In this document: one piece after another, positions 21,949-29,424 of the stretch | Layout of the letters: each line of letters begins with the position of its first letter | How positions within the stretch are numbered: the stretch's first letter is position 1 | Assembly (NCBI GenBank): GCA_050330995.1 | Contig: JBHJHI010000010.1 | Coordinates: forward strand, 1 to 30,278 | Source of the DNA: Thermohalobaculum sp050330995 | GTDB taxonomy: Bacteria; Pseudomonadota; Alphaproteobacteria; Rhodobacterales; Rhodobacteraceae | Direction of reading: 5' to 3' | Length of the DNA stretch: 30,278 nt | Program-made: the position numbers and the translations under genes | Notes under the pieces: generated by a model | What the model was told of the DNA's origin: nothing | The model's input: the letters and a program-made list of their open reading frames with translations, nothing else | Databases searched by the model: none

Positions 21949-22924
21949 CGCACAACTCCGGTGTGGGGCCGCCGTCCAGCCAGTCGGCCGCCTGCCGCGC
22001 GAGCGCGGGCGCGAGCAGGAAGCCGTGGCGGTAGAGCCCGTTCAGGTGGATCACACGGCCCCGCCGCCGGAGGCGGGGCAGGTTGTCGGGGTAGGCGGGG
22101 CGCGCGTCGACGCCGATCTCGACCACCTCGGCCTCGCCGAAGGCGGGGTGCAGCGCGTAGGCGACCGACAGGAGTTCGAGCATCGAGCGCGCGGTGCTCC
22201 GCGCGCGGTCGGCCGCCTCGATCGCGGTGGCGCCGAGCATGAACACGCCCTCGCCGCGCGGCACCACGTAGAGCGGATAGCGCGGGTGGATCAGCCGCAC
22301 CGGGCGCGACAGCGACAGATCGGGACAGGCGAGCACCAGCATCTCGCCCTTGACGCCGCGCAGGTCGGGGTGGGCGGCGCGTGCGGCGAGGCCGCGGCAG
22401 TCGAACACCACGCCGTCGAGCGCCTCGGGCTCGGCCTCGGCGGACTCGACCGTGACGCCGTGGTCGGCGAGGCGGTCGAGCAGGCCGGCGAGGGCGCGCC
22501 GCGGCGCGAGGTGGGCCTCCGAAGGGAAGTACAGCGCGCGGTCGAAACGGCCGTCCAGGTCCGGCTCCAGCGCCGCGAGGCCGGGGCCGTCGAGACGCTC
22601 GAAGCCGGCGGTGCGCCGGGCGAAGCGCTCGACCTCGCGGCGGTCCCGGCCGGGGGCGACCACGAGGCTGCCGCGCCGCTCGACCCCGCCCGCGCGGGCC
22701 TGCCACCAGTCGGCGGCGTCGGACCCGAGGCGCACGACCGCCTCGTCGGCGCTCTCGCGCTCGCAGTGGGGCGCGAGCATGCCACCGGCCCACCACGAGC
22801 AGGCGTGCGGCCCCGGCGGGCCGTCGCGGTCGAGCACGCGCACGCCCCGGCCGCGCGCGACCAGCTCGGCGGCGAGCGCGAGCCCGGCGACGCCGGCGCC
22901 GACGATGGTGACGCTCTCGGCCAA
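21881..22924 (-). CDS. thiO: Glycine oxidase ThiO (FAD-dependent)
   Basis: ThiO oxidises glycine to dehydroglycine for the thiazole ring. The 347-aa protein begins with the FAD Rossmann motif VTIVGAGVAGLALAAEL and ends the conserved fold with NLPRLRRRGRVIHLNGLYRHGFLLAP. The last ~30 residues (GPTPELCDEDHPERRAEGRD onward) are polar and overlap thiS by 68 bp. The start is TTG at 22924, with GGGAGG five bases upstream and no better alternative. It is the first gene of the riboswitch-controlled thi operon. Confidence 0.92.
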   Translation of the reverse strand: MAESVTIVGAGVAGLALAAELVARGRGVRVLDRDGPPGPHACSWWAGGMLAPHCERESADEAVVRLGSDAADWWQARAGGVERRGSLVVAPGRDRREVERFARRTAGFERLDGPGLAALEPDLDGRFDRALYFPSEAHLAPRRALAGLLDRLADHGVTVESAEAEPEALDGVVFDCRGLAARAAHPDLRGVKGEMLVLACPDLSLSRPVRLIHPRYPLYVVPRGEGVFMLGATAIEAADRARSTARSMLELLSVAYALHPAFGEAEVVEIGVDARPAYPDNLPRLRRRGRVIHLNGLYRHGFLLAPALARQAADWLDGGPTPELCDEDHPERRAEGRDRADALGGAL

Positions 22925-22929
22925 GTGCG

Positions 22930-22944
22930 CCTCCCGTGAGGAGG
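22930..22944 (-). promoter_or_regulatory. Hairpin burying the thiO ribosome-binding site
   Basis: On the minus strand CCTCC-TCACG-GGAGG forms a 5-bp stem in which the GGAGG is the ribosome-binding site of thiO, just before its TTG start. It lies about 46 bases after the TPP aptamer, the usual position for a translation-controlling expression platform. The pairing is seen; switching is inferred. Confidence 0.6.
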
Positions 22945-22990
22945 GGACGCGGGCGGTGCAGGGGAACGGAGGGGGCGTCGGTCCTCGATC

Positions 22991-23073
22991 CCGTTCCCTA
23001 CGCCGGCGCGACCCGGATCAGGTTCGACGGGTCGGCTCTCGCCTCTCAGCCCGGCTCGCGGGCGCCCCGACGG
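22991..23073 (-). promoter_or_regulatory. TPP riboswitch (THI element)
   Basis: Read on the minus strand, the aptamer has the conserved blocks GGGCTGAGAGG (at 23042-23052), GAACCTGATC (23016-23025) and GCGTAGGGAA (22994-23003) in the right order and spacing. An outer P1 stem pairs CCGT at 23070-23073 with ACGG at 22991-22994. It binds thiamine diphosphate and should repress thiOSGEF when the cofactor is plentiful. Confidence 0.96.
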
Positions 23074-23084
23074 TCTCGGTGACG

Positions 23085-23112
23085 AAGATATGACGGCGGG
23101 GGCGGGGGGCAA
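23085..23112 (-). promoter_or_regulatory. Predicted promoter of the thi operon
   Basis: On the minus strand, TTGCCC (23107-23112) and TATCTT (23085-23090) are separated by 16 bases. They would start transcription near 23078, just before the TPP aptamer. The match to the housekeeping consensus is moderate; the position is the strongest argument. Confidence 0.5.
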
Positions 23113-23135
23113 TCCCGCTCGCGCGTGCCGGGCCC

Positions 23136-23152
23136 GGGGCGGGCCCCGCCCC
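23136..23152. terminator. Compact GC hairpin after DUF3140 gene
   Basis: GGGGCGG-GCC-CCGCCCC is a 7-bp stem with a 3-base loop about 90 bp after the DUF3140 stop and just upstream of the thi promoter. It may separate the two transcripts. There is no T-run. Confidence 0.35.
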
Positions 23153-23243
23153 TCGATACGGGGCGAGGGCGCCCGGCGGAACGTTCGCGTCGATCGGCCG
23201 CGTGGCGGATGCCGCCCCGCCGGCCGGTCGCGCGCCGCGCCGC

Positions 23244-23585
23244 TCAGTCCTTCAGCGGATCGTGGCCCCAGTTCATCAGCGAGTAGCGCCACTTGGAGTG
23301 CTCGACGTCCTTCGAGGGACCGCCCTGCTTCAGGTGGCGATGGACGTAGCCCGTCACCTTCTGCATCGCGTCGTGGTCGTCCTTGTCCATGTCCTCGACG
23401 CTCTTGCGGCGCAGCGCGACGATCCTGCGGCCCATCTCGTGGCCCTTGCTCTCGCCCTCGCCCTGGCCGACCGACCACGCCTCGTCGGTGGCGAGCCAGT
23501 CCTCCAGTTCCTGCGGGCTCATGTTCACCGCCTCGCGGAAGTCCTTGCGGATCTCCTTGCGCTCGTCCTCGTTGCGCTCGCTCAT
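23244..23585 (-). CDS. DUF3140 domain protein, 113 aa
   Basis: The sequence FREAVNMSPQELEDWLATDE, the GHEMGRRIVALRRK segment, KVTGYVHRHLKQGG and the ending WRYSLMNWGHDPLKD match the small DUF3140 family, which has no known function as far as I know. It is soluble, highly charged and lacks a signal peptide. It is divergent from the second alpha/beta hydrolase and leads toward, but is probably not cotranscribed with, the thi operon, which has its own promoter and riboswitch. The ATG has AGAGG about eight bases upstream. Confidence 0.85.
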   Translation of the reverse strand: MSERNEDERKEIRKDFREAVNMSPQELEDWLATDEAWSVGQGEGESKGHEMGRRIVALRRKSVEDMDKDDHDAMQKVTGYVHRHLKQGGPSKDVEHSKWRYSLMNWGHDPLKD

Positions 23586-23704
23586 GGCTCTGCCTCTCTT
23601 CTCTGCCGGACCCTGCGAACGCCCGCCGGCGCGGATCGGACGAGCCGGCGACGCGGCGCCAGCCTCGCGTCGGAACGACGCAGCCGCGGCGTTGTTCGCC
23701 GGAG

Positions 23705-24733
23705 ATGGGGACGCACGGGCAGACGCAGGGGAACGAGCGCGGACCGCTCGATGCTTCGAACGAGCGTTGGGCGCTCGATGCCCCGAACGGGGCCGCGGCC
23801 GGGCCGGGACCGGTACCGGGCCGGTGGCTCGGCGCGCGCGACCGCGCCGCGCCGGTCGTCTTCCTGCACGGCTATCTCGGCTCGCCCGCGCTCTGGGAGC
23901 GCCCCGAGGCCGGTCGCCCCGGCCTCGCGCTCGCGCTGCCGGGCCACCACCCCTGGTCGCTCGACCGCGGCGCCGTCCTGCCCTGGCTCGACCTCGACCG
24001 GCTGGCCTCGGCCTATGCCGGGACGATCGCGCGCGCCTTCGGCGGCCGTCCGGCGGTGCTCGTCGGGCATTCGACCGGCGGGCTGGTCGCGCTTCAGATC
24101 GCGCTTCGCCACCCCTCGGTGGTCGACAGCGTCCTCCTCGTCGGCGCGCTCGGCTCGGGCGATCTCGACGGGCGGCCGAACCGCCTCGGCCGCGCGGTCG
24201 CCGCGCCGGTGCTCGGCCCGGCGGTCGGGCGCGCGGTGCTCGGCCTCTGGCTCGCGAGCGGCTGGACGTTCCGGCGCGGGCTCGCGAGCGCGATGGGCCG
24301 CCGCTCGCCGGGGCGGCCGGCGTCGGAGGCGATGCGCGCCGATCTCCGCGCCTCCGACGCGGAGGCGCTGCGCCGCTTCGGGCTCTGGCTGATGGGCCTC
24401 GACGTCACCGCGGGGCTCGACGCGCTCGCGGTGCCGGTGCGCTGGCTGATCGGACGCGACGACCCGGTGGTGCCGCCCGCGCACCAGCTGCGCGTGCTGC
24501 GCCTGCTGCCGCGGGCCGACGCGGTGGTGCTCGACGCGGGCCACCTGCCGATGGTCGAGGCGCCGGACGCGTTCGACGCCGCCCTCGATGCCTGGATCGC
24601 CGTGCGCCGCTGGCGCGGCCTGATCGCGCCCGAGCCGCCGCGCGCCGGGCTCTACGGGCGCGCGGCGGCGACGGGGGGCGGGCTTCACCCCCTGCCGGGC
24701 GTCGTCTCTCCTCGCGCGGCGTTGCGCACCTGA
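23705..24733 (+). CDS. Alpha/beta hydrolase, 342 aa
   Basis: The enzyme has the complete alpha/beta hydrolase set: oxyanion loop VVFLHGYLGS, nucleophile elbow LVGHSTGGL (GxSxG), catalytic Asp in GRDDPVVP and His in DAGHLPMVE. The substrate is unknown; short esters or other small molecules are typical for this size. The start is uncertain: the ATG at 23705 has no well-spaced ribosome-binding site, and the first ~40 residues are low-complexity and include two 9-residue repeats. Its last 49 bases overlap the end of the FNT gene on the other strand, so the last ~16 residues may be a read-through tail. No signal peptide is visible. Confidence 0.8.
   Translation: MGTHGQTQGNERGPLDASNERWALDAPNGAAAGPGPVPGRWLGARDRAAPVVFLHGYLGSPALWERPEAGRPGLALALPGHHPWSLDRGAVLPWLDLDRLASAYAGTIARAFGGRPAVLVGHSTGGLVALQIALRHPSVVDSVLLVGALGSGDLDGRPNRLGRAVAAPVLGPAVGRAVLGLWLASGWTFRRGLASAMGRRSPGRPASEAMRADLRASDAEALRRFGLWLMGLDVTAGLDALAVPVRWLIGRDDPVVPPAHQLRVLRLLPRADAVVLDAGHLPMVEAPDAFDAALDAWIAVRRWRGLIAPEPPRAGLYGRAAATGGGLHPLPGVVSPRAALRT
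23729..23782 (+). repeat. Two tandem 27-bp units at the hydrolase N-terminus
   Basis: Units at 23729-23755 and 23756-23782 encode GNERGPLDA and SNERWALDA, with a partial third beginning PNG. Each contains an inverted repeat GAGCG-N5-CGCTC. The sequence ACGCAGGGGAAC at its start also occurs in the repeat block of the membrane hydrolase (15222-15233). Confidence 0.65.
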
Positions 24734-25557
24734 CTGTAGACGAGCAGCGTGAACAGCGTGGTGCCGCCGATCACGTTGCCGGCGAGCGAGGGCAGGATGT
24801 AGCCGTAGATCGCCTCGCCGAGCCCGTCGCGCCCGGCGATCACGTGCGCCATCACCTCAACCGAACTCGCGATCACGTGGCTGAAGTCGCAGAGCGCGAT
24901 CAGGTAGGTGACGACGAAGATCGCCGCGACCTGGCTCGAGCGCACGCTCGGCAGCAGCCAGACCAGCGCCGCGATCAGGAAGCCCGCGCCGATGCCCTTG
25001 ATCATGGTCTTGGCGAAGCCCTGGTCCTCCATCCCCGGGCTGAGCGAGAGCAGCGTCTCGACCGCGCCGGGGTCGAAGGCGCCAGAGGACACCGTGAACC
25101 AAGCGGCGAAGGTGGCGCCGATCAGGTTGGCCGCGAGCACCAGCGCCCAGAGCCTGAGCAGCTTCAGTACGCTCAGGAAGGACGGCTCGCAGGCGACCGG
25201 GGTGACGGCGGTGATGGTGTGCTCGGTGAAGAGCTGGAGCCGCCCGCAGATCACCAGCAGGAACCCGACCGGGTAGGCCGTGTGCTGCACCAGGAGCGCC
25301 CAGGGCTCGTCGGGCAGGTAGATCGCCAGCATCATCTTGCCCTGGATCGAGGCGGCGATGGCGATGCCGGCGGCGAGGCCCGACATGAACAGCCCGAGCG
25401 TGTCGCGCTCCAGCTCCTCCTCGCCCTCGCGGCGGATCACCTCGTAGACCTGATGCGCGCTCAGCGGCCTGACCCGGTTCAGATCGGGGCCGTCGTCGTC
25501 GGGGCGCGACGGCCCGCCTCGTCTCTGCCCGAGCCCGAGTGCCCTCGCCTCGTTCAT
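24685..25557 (-). CDS. Formate/nitrite transporter (FNT) family channel
   Basis: The 290-aa protein has a ~60-residue charged N-terminus (VYEVIRREGEEELERDTLGL) and six hydrophobic segments. FNT landmarks are GLAAGIAIAAS in helix 1, AANLIGATFAAWF, the pore region CDFSHVIASSVEVM with its central histidine, and LPSLAGNVIGG. The long charged N-terminus resembles the YfdC branch rather than FocA or NirC, so the transported anion is uncertain. The ATG at 25557 has AGGGAG eight bases upstream. It overlaps the hydrolase gene tail-to-tail by 49 bp and is divergent from the GH15 gene. Confidence 0.88.
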   Translation of the reverse strand: MNEARALGLGQRRGGPSRPDDDGPDLNRVRPLSAHQVYEVIRREGEEELERDTLGLFMSGLAAGIAIAASIQGKMMLAIYLPDEPWALLVQHTAYPVGFLLVICGRLQLFTEHTITAVTPVACEPSFLSVLKLLRLWALVLAANLIGATFAAWFTVSSGAFDPGAVETLLSLSPGMEDQGFAKTMIKGIGAGFLIAALVWLLPSVRSSQVAAIFVVTYLIALCDFSHVIASSVEVMAHVIAGRDGLGEAIYGYILPSLAGNVIGGTTLFTLLVYSQVRNAARGETTPGRG

Positions 25558-25741
25558 CCTCGTCTCTCCCTCTCGCGCGAGCCGCCCCGAGGGGCGCGCT
25601 CCCCGAGGCGACAACGCCGTCGTCGTCCGGATGGTGCATCGCCGCGCGGATCGAACCGCCGACGCGCCGGAGTGTTGACGTTAGTGCCGCGCCACGGTCC
25701 GACCAATGCGCCCCCAACAGAGCAGCCCTCGCGAGGTGCCG

Positions 25742-27529
25742 ATGCCCACCCTCGACCTCGGCCTGATCGGCAATTGCGCGGTCAACGCGCTGATCGACCG
25801 CGACGCCCGGATCGTCTGGCACTGCCTGCCGCGCCCCGACGGCGATCCGGTGTTCCACGCCCTCCTCGGCGGCGCCGAGCCGGGCGCGGGCGCCTTCGGG
25901 GTCGCGCTCGAGAACCAGACGGGGCGCGAGCAGGAGTACGTCGAGGACAGCGCGGTGCTGCGCACGCGGCTGCACGCGCCCGAGGGCTCGGTCGAGATCG
26001 TCGACTTCGCGCCGCGCTACCGCTCGGAGGGCCAGATCCGCCGCCCCGCCGCCCTCGTGCGCCGGGTGCGCCCGATCGCGGGGCGCCCGACCATCACCGT
26101 CGCCTGCCGCCCGGGCGCGCACTACGGCACGGTGCGCGCGCGCCCGCGGCGCGCCTCCGAGCAGCGCGTGAGCTACACCGCGCCCCTGCCGCTCGATCTC
26201 GTCGCCTCCGCGCCGCGCGAGGCGCTCGACGAGACCGCCTTCGCGCTCGACCGCGAGATCGCCTTCGTGTTCGGCCCCGACGCGCACGCCCTCGTCGGCG
26301 CCGGCGGCGACGCGCTCGACACCGCGCAGCTGACGGAGGCCTGGACGCTCGACTACTGGCGCGGCTGGACGCGCCGCCTCGCGCTGCCGCTCGACTACCA
26401 GGAGGCGGTGATCCGCGCGGCGGTCACGCTGAAGCTCTGCGTCCACGAGCCCACGGGCGCGATTCTCGCGGCGGTGACCACCTCGATCCCGGAGGCGCCG
26501 GGCTCGGAGCGGACCTGGGACTACCGCTACTGCTGGATCCGCGACAGCTTCTTCACCCTGCGCGCGCTCGCCGATCTGGGCGCGATCGGCACCCTGTCGG
26601 GCTACCAGCGCTGGCTGATGGGCGTCCTGGAGGCCGCCGGCGAGCGCCCGGTCCAGCCGCTGTTCGGGGTCGGCGGCGAGCCCTATCTGCCCGAGCGCTT
26701 CTGCGAGACGCTGCCGGGCTATCGCGGCCAGGGGCCGGTCCGGATCGGCAACCAGGCGCACGAGCACTCGCAGCACGACGTCTACGGCCAGATCGTGCTC
26801 TCGGCCGCGCCGGTGTTCTTCGACCGCCGCCTCTCGGAGATGGCCTCGCCGGAGATGTTCGAGCTGCTCGAGCGCGCCGGCGACTGGGCGGTGCACCTGC
26901 ACGACAAGCCCGACGCCGGGCTCTGGGAGCTGCGCACCCGATCGCGGGTGCACACCTCCTCGGCGCTGATGTGCTGGGCGGCCTGCGACCGGCTCGGCCG
27001 GGTGGCGGACGCGCTCGGGCGCCCGGAGCGGGCGCGTCACTGGTCGGGCTGGGCCGAGCGGATCGGCGCCTCGATCCTGGAGCACGCCTGGAACGCCGAG
27101 ATCGGCGCCTACGCCGAGAGCTTCGGCGGCCACGAGATGGACGCGAGCCTGCTGTTGATGGCCGAGTTCGGCCTCGTGGACGGGCGCGACCCGCGGTTTC
27201 TCTCCACCCTCGACCGTATCGAGGCCAAGCTCGCGCACGGGCCGCACCTGCACCGCTACGAGGGCGCCGACGACTTCGGCGTGCCGGAGGTCGCCTTCAA
27301 CCTGTGCTCGATCTGGTGGTATCAGGCGCTCGCGCGGGCGGGGCGCACCGAGCGGGCGGCCGAGCTGTTCGAGGGACTGCTCGCGCGGCGCAACCATCTC
27401 GGCCTTCTGTCCGAGGACGTGGACTACGCCTCGGGCGAGCTCTGGGGCAACTTTCCGCAGACCTACTCGATGGTCGGCATCATCAACGCCGCGCGGCTCC
27501 TGTCGCGGCCGTGGTCGGCGGTAGTGTGA
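25742..27529 (+). CDS. Glycoside hydrolase family 15 protein (glucoamylase/trehalase-like)
   Basis: The 595-aa protein has an N-terminal beta-sandwich domain (LDLGLIGNCAVNALIDRDARI) and a C-terminal (alpha/alpha)6 barrel. GH15 landmarks are RTWDYRYCWIRDSFF, the general-acid region GLWELR (E396) and the general-base region LLSEDVD with GNFPQTYS (E558). Members hydrolyse alpha-glucosides such as trehalose or dextrins. There is no signal peptide, so a cytosolic role, for example trehalose turnover, is likely but not shown. The ATG at 25742 follows GAGG by five bases. A TTGACG hexamer lies at 25675. It is convergent with the symporter gene. Confidence 0.9.
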   Translation: MPTLDLGLIGNCAVNALIDRDARIVWHCLPRPDGDPVFHALLGGAEPGAGAFGVALENQTGREQEYVEDSAVLRTRLHAPEGSVEIVDFAPRYRSEGQIRRPAALVRRVRPIAGRPTITVACRPGAHYGTVRARPRRASEQRVSYTAPLPLDLVASAPREALDETAFALDREIAFVFGPDAHALVGAGGDALDTAQLTEAWTLDYWRGWTRRLALPLDYQEAVIRAAVTLKLCVHEPTGAILAAVTTSIPEAPGSERTWDYRYCWIRDSFFTLRALADLGAIGTLSGYQRWLMGVLEAAGERPVQPLFGVGGEPYLPERFCETLPGYRGQGPVRIGNQAHEHSQHDVYGQIVLSAAPVFFDRRLSEMASPEMFELLERAGDWAVHLHDKPDAGLWELRTRSRVHTSSALMCWAACDRLGRVADALGRPERARHWSGWAERIGASILEHAWNAEIGAYAESFGGHEMDASLLLMAEFGLVDGRDPRFLSTLDRIEAKLAHGPHLHRYEGADDFGVPEVAFNLCSIWWYQALARAGRTERAAELFEGLLARRNHLGLLSEDVDYASGELWGNFPQTYSMVGIINAARLLSRPWSAVV

Positions 27530-27547
27530 GGCGACGGCAGGTGCGGG

Positions 27548-27571
27548 GGCGGGCGGCGGGGTTCGCCCGCC
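27548..27571. terminator. Stem-loop between GH15 and symporter genes
   Basis: GGCGGGCG at 27548-27555 pairs with CGCCCGCC at 27564-27571 across an 8-base loop, between two converging genes. There is no T-run on either side. Confidence 0.5.
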
Positions 27572-27583
27572 GTGCCTCGCGTC

Positions 27584-29209
27584 CTACCAGAACCACGCGA
27601 CCACCCCCGCCGTCAGCACGATCAGCCCGAGGCTCAGCACCTTGACGTCGAGCGCGAGCGGGCGGTGCCACTCGGCCATCTCGTCCGACAGATCGGCGCG
27701 GTCCCAGACGATGCGGTCGAGCTTGTCCGAGCCCGGCCGCGCCGCCGTGGCGCTGAGGCCGAGCAGCACCAGGGCCGAGACCAGCGCGATCAGGCAGGAC
27801 ATCATCGTGAAGTGGATCGCCGGCAGCCCGAGGCCGGCCCAGAGGCTGTCGGCCCCCTCGGGCGCGAACAGCGGCGTCTCCTTCAGCGCGAACATCGGGA
27901 TGCCGATCACCAGCCCGATCAGGATCGACCAGAACGCGCCGCGCCCGTTCGGCATCCGCGTGAACAGCCCGAGCACGTAGACCACCACGATCGGCGGCAC
28001 CACGTAGCTTAGCGAGGACTGGAAGTAGCTGAACAGGCTCTCGAACCCCGCGATCAGGGGCGCGTAGAGCGCGCCGACCACCATGGCGATGCCGGTGACG
28101 AGGCGGCCGAGGCGGAGCTGGCCGCGCTCGGTGATGTCGGGCTTCAGCGGCACCACGAAGTCCTTGACCACGAGCGTGCCGGCCGCGTTCAGCGCGCTGT
28201 CGAGCGAGGACATGATCGCCGCGATCAGGGCGGCGGCGATCAGGCCCCTGAGCCCGATCGGCAGCATGTCGAAGGCGAGCGAGGGGAAGGCGAGGTCGGG
28301 GTTGTCGAGGTCCGGGTAGAGCTGGATCGCGATCAGCCCGGGCAGGATCAGCACGAACAGGTTCGGGATCTTCAGGAACCCCGCGAACAGCGCGCCGCGC
28401 CGGCCCTCGCGCAGGTTCCTCGCGCCGAGGGTCCGCTGCACCACGAACTGGTTGATGCCGAAGTAGTAGAAGCCGAGGATCAGCACGCCGAGGATGCCCG
28501 GCCAGGGCAGGAAGTCGTCGCCGATCGGCTGGATCAGGCTGGTCTGGCTCTCCGACAGCCCCGACATGAGCTGCGAGTAGCCCCCGACTTCCCGTAGCCC
28601 GATGAGGCAGATCACGAAGCCGCCGACGATCAGCAGGATCGCCTGCACCGTGTCGGTCACCACCACCGCGCCGAGCCCGCCGAGGATGGTGTAGAGCCCC
28701 GCGACGGCGGCGAGCACGAACACCGCCGACCAGAGCTCCAGGGGCGGGATGATCTCGGCGATCACCAGCCCGCCCGCGTAGAGCGCGCCGGCGGTGTCGA
28801 TGAACATGATCGCGATGAGCGAGAACACCGAGAAGGCGCGGCGCGAGCGCGTGTCGTAGCGCTTCTCCAGGAACTCCGGCACCGTCGTGAGCCGCGCGCG
28901 CAGGAACGACGGCAGCACGAAGATCGCGAAGAACAGCAGCACCACCGCCGCGGTCCACTCGTAGTTGAAGATCGACATGCCGTTGGCGTAGGCGCCGCCC
29001 ATCAGGCCGACGAAGCTCGCGCCCGACATGTTCGAGGCGAACAGCGAGAAGCCGATCAGGTACCAGGGCAGGGTGCCGCCGGCGAGGAAGTAGTCGTGCG
29101 CGGTCTCCTTGCCGCGGCTGGCCCAAAGCCCGTGCCCGATCACGCCGACGAAGTAGAGGGCGATGATCGCGTAGTCGATCGTCGCCAGCTCGAAGCGGGC
29201 CTGGTCCAT
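27584..29209 (-). CDS. Sodium/solute symporter (SSS family)
   Basis: The 541-aa protein has about 14 hydrophobic segments, beginning IDYAIIALYFVGVIGHGLWA. SSS-family landmarks are DYFLAGGTLPWYLIGFSLFASNMSG, TLGARNLREGRRG and the sodium-site helix IMSSLDSALNAAGTLVVKDF. It resembles the SGLT/glucose-type branch, but the solute cannot be read from sequence. A final TM follows a cytosolic loop (LDRIVWDRADLSDEMAEWHR). The ATG at 29209 has GGAGG seven bases upstream. It is divergent from the SDR gene, and an alpha-glucosidase-type GH15 lies downstream, so sugar uptake is a fair guess. Confidence 0.9.
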   Translation of the reverse strand: MDQARFELATIDYAIIALYFVGVIGHGLWASRGKETAHDYFLAGGTLPWYLIGFSLFASNMSGASFVGLMGGAYANGMSIFNYEWTAAVVLLFFAIFVLPSFLRARLTTVPEFLEKRYDTRSRRAFSVFSLIAIMFIDTAGALYAGGLVIAEIIPPLELWSAVFVLAAVAGLYTILGGLGAVVVTDTVQAILLIVGGFVICLIGLREVGGYSQLMSGLSESQTSLIQPIGDDFLPWPGILGVLILGFYYFGINQFVVQRTLGARNLREGRRGALFAGFLKIPNLFVLILPGLIAIQLYPDLDNPDLAFPSLAFDMLPIGLRGLIAAALIAAIMSSLDSALNAAGTLVVKDFVVPLKPDITERGQLRLGRLVTGIAMVVGALYAPLIAGFESLFSYFQSSLSYVVPPIVVVYVLGLFTRMPNGRGAFWSILIGLVIGIPMFALKETPLFAPEGADSLWAGLGLPAIHFTMMSCLIALVSALVLLGLSATAARPGSDKLDRIVWDRADLSDEMAEWHRPLALDVKVLSLGLIVLTAGVVAWFW

Positions 29210-29238
29210 GGCGTGTCCTCCGCGCGGACGCGTCGTCG

Positions 29239-29348
29239 TCCGGCGCGGGCCGGATCGCGCGCGTCTCGATCGTCTTCGCCGCGCCGATGCGTCGCCCGGC
29301 CCCGGCCAACGGGGCGACGGCGCGACCGTTCCCCGCAGACCGGTCGCG
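29239..29348. promoter_or_regulatory. Three inverted repeats in the symporter/SDR divergent gap
   Basis: The 215-bp gap contains TCCGGC-N4-GCCGGA (29239-29254), CGTCGCCC-N14-GGGCGACG (29290-29319) and CGCGACCG-N12-CGGTCGCG (29321-29348). They could be operators of a shared regulator or RNA hairpins. In a sequence this GC-rich, some are expected by chance. Confidence 0.3.
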
Positions 29349-29424
29349 AGATGCCATCGCTCGGGCACGAACGACGCGCCCGGCCGTTCATGCCCCGGAA
29401 CCCGACCATCCAGAGAGGCACACC

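Noticed and set aside
23672..23693. GGAAC and CGTT boxes resembling an EcfG stress-sigma promoter
   Set aside because: The spacer is 13 bases, too short for the known 16-17 spacing.
23383..27645. 1420-codon open frame on the plus strand
   Set aside because: It reads through the hydrolase, FNT and GH15 genes in the wrong frame, giving low-complexity Arg/Ala/Pro sequence. High GC removes stop codons.
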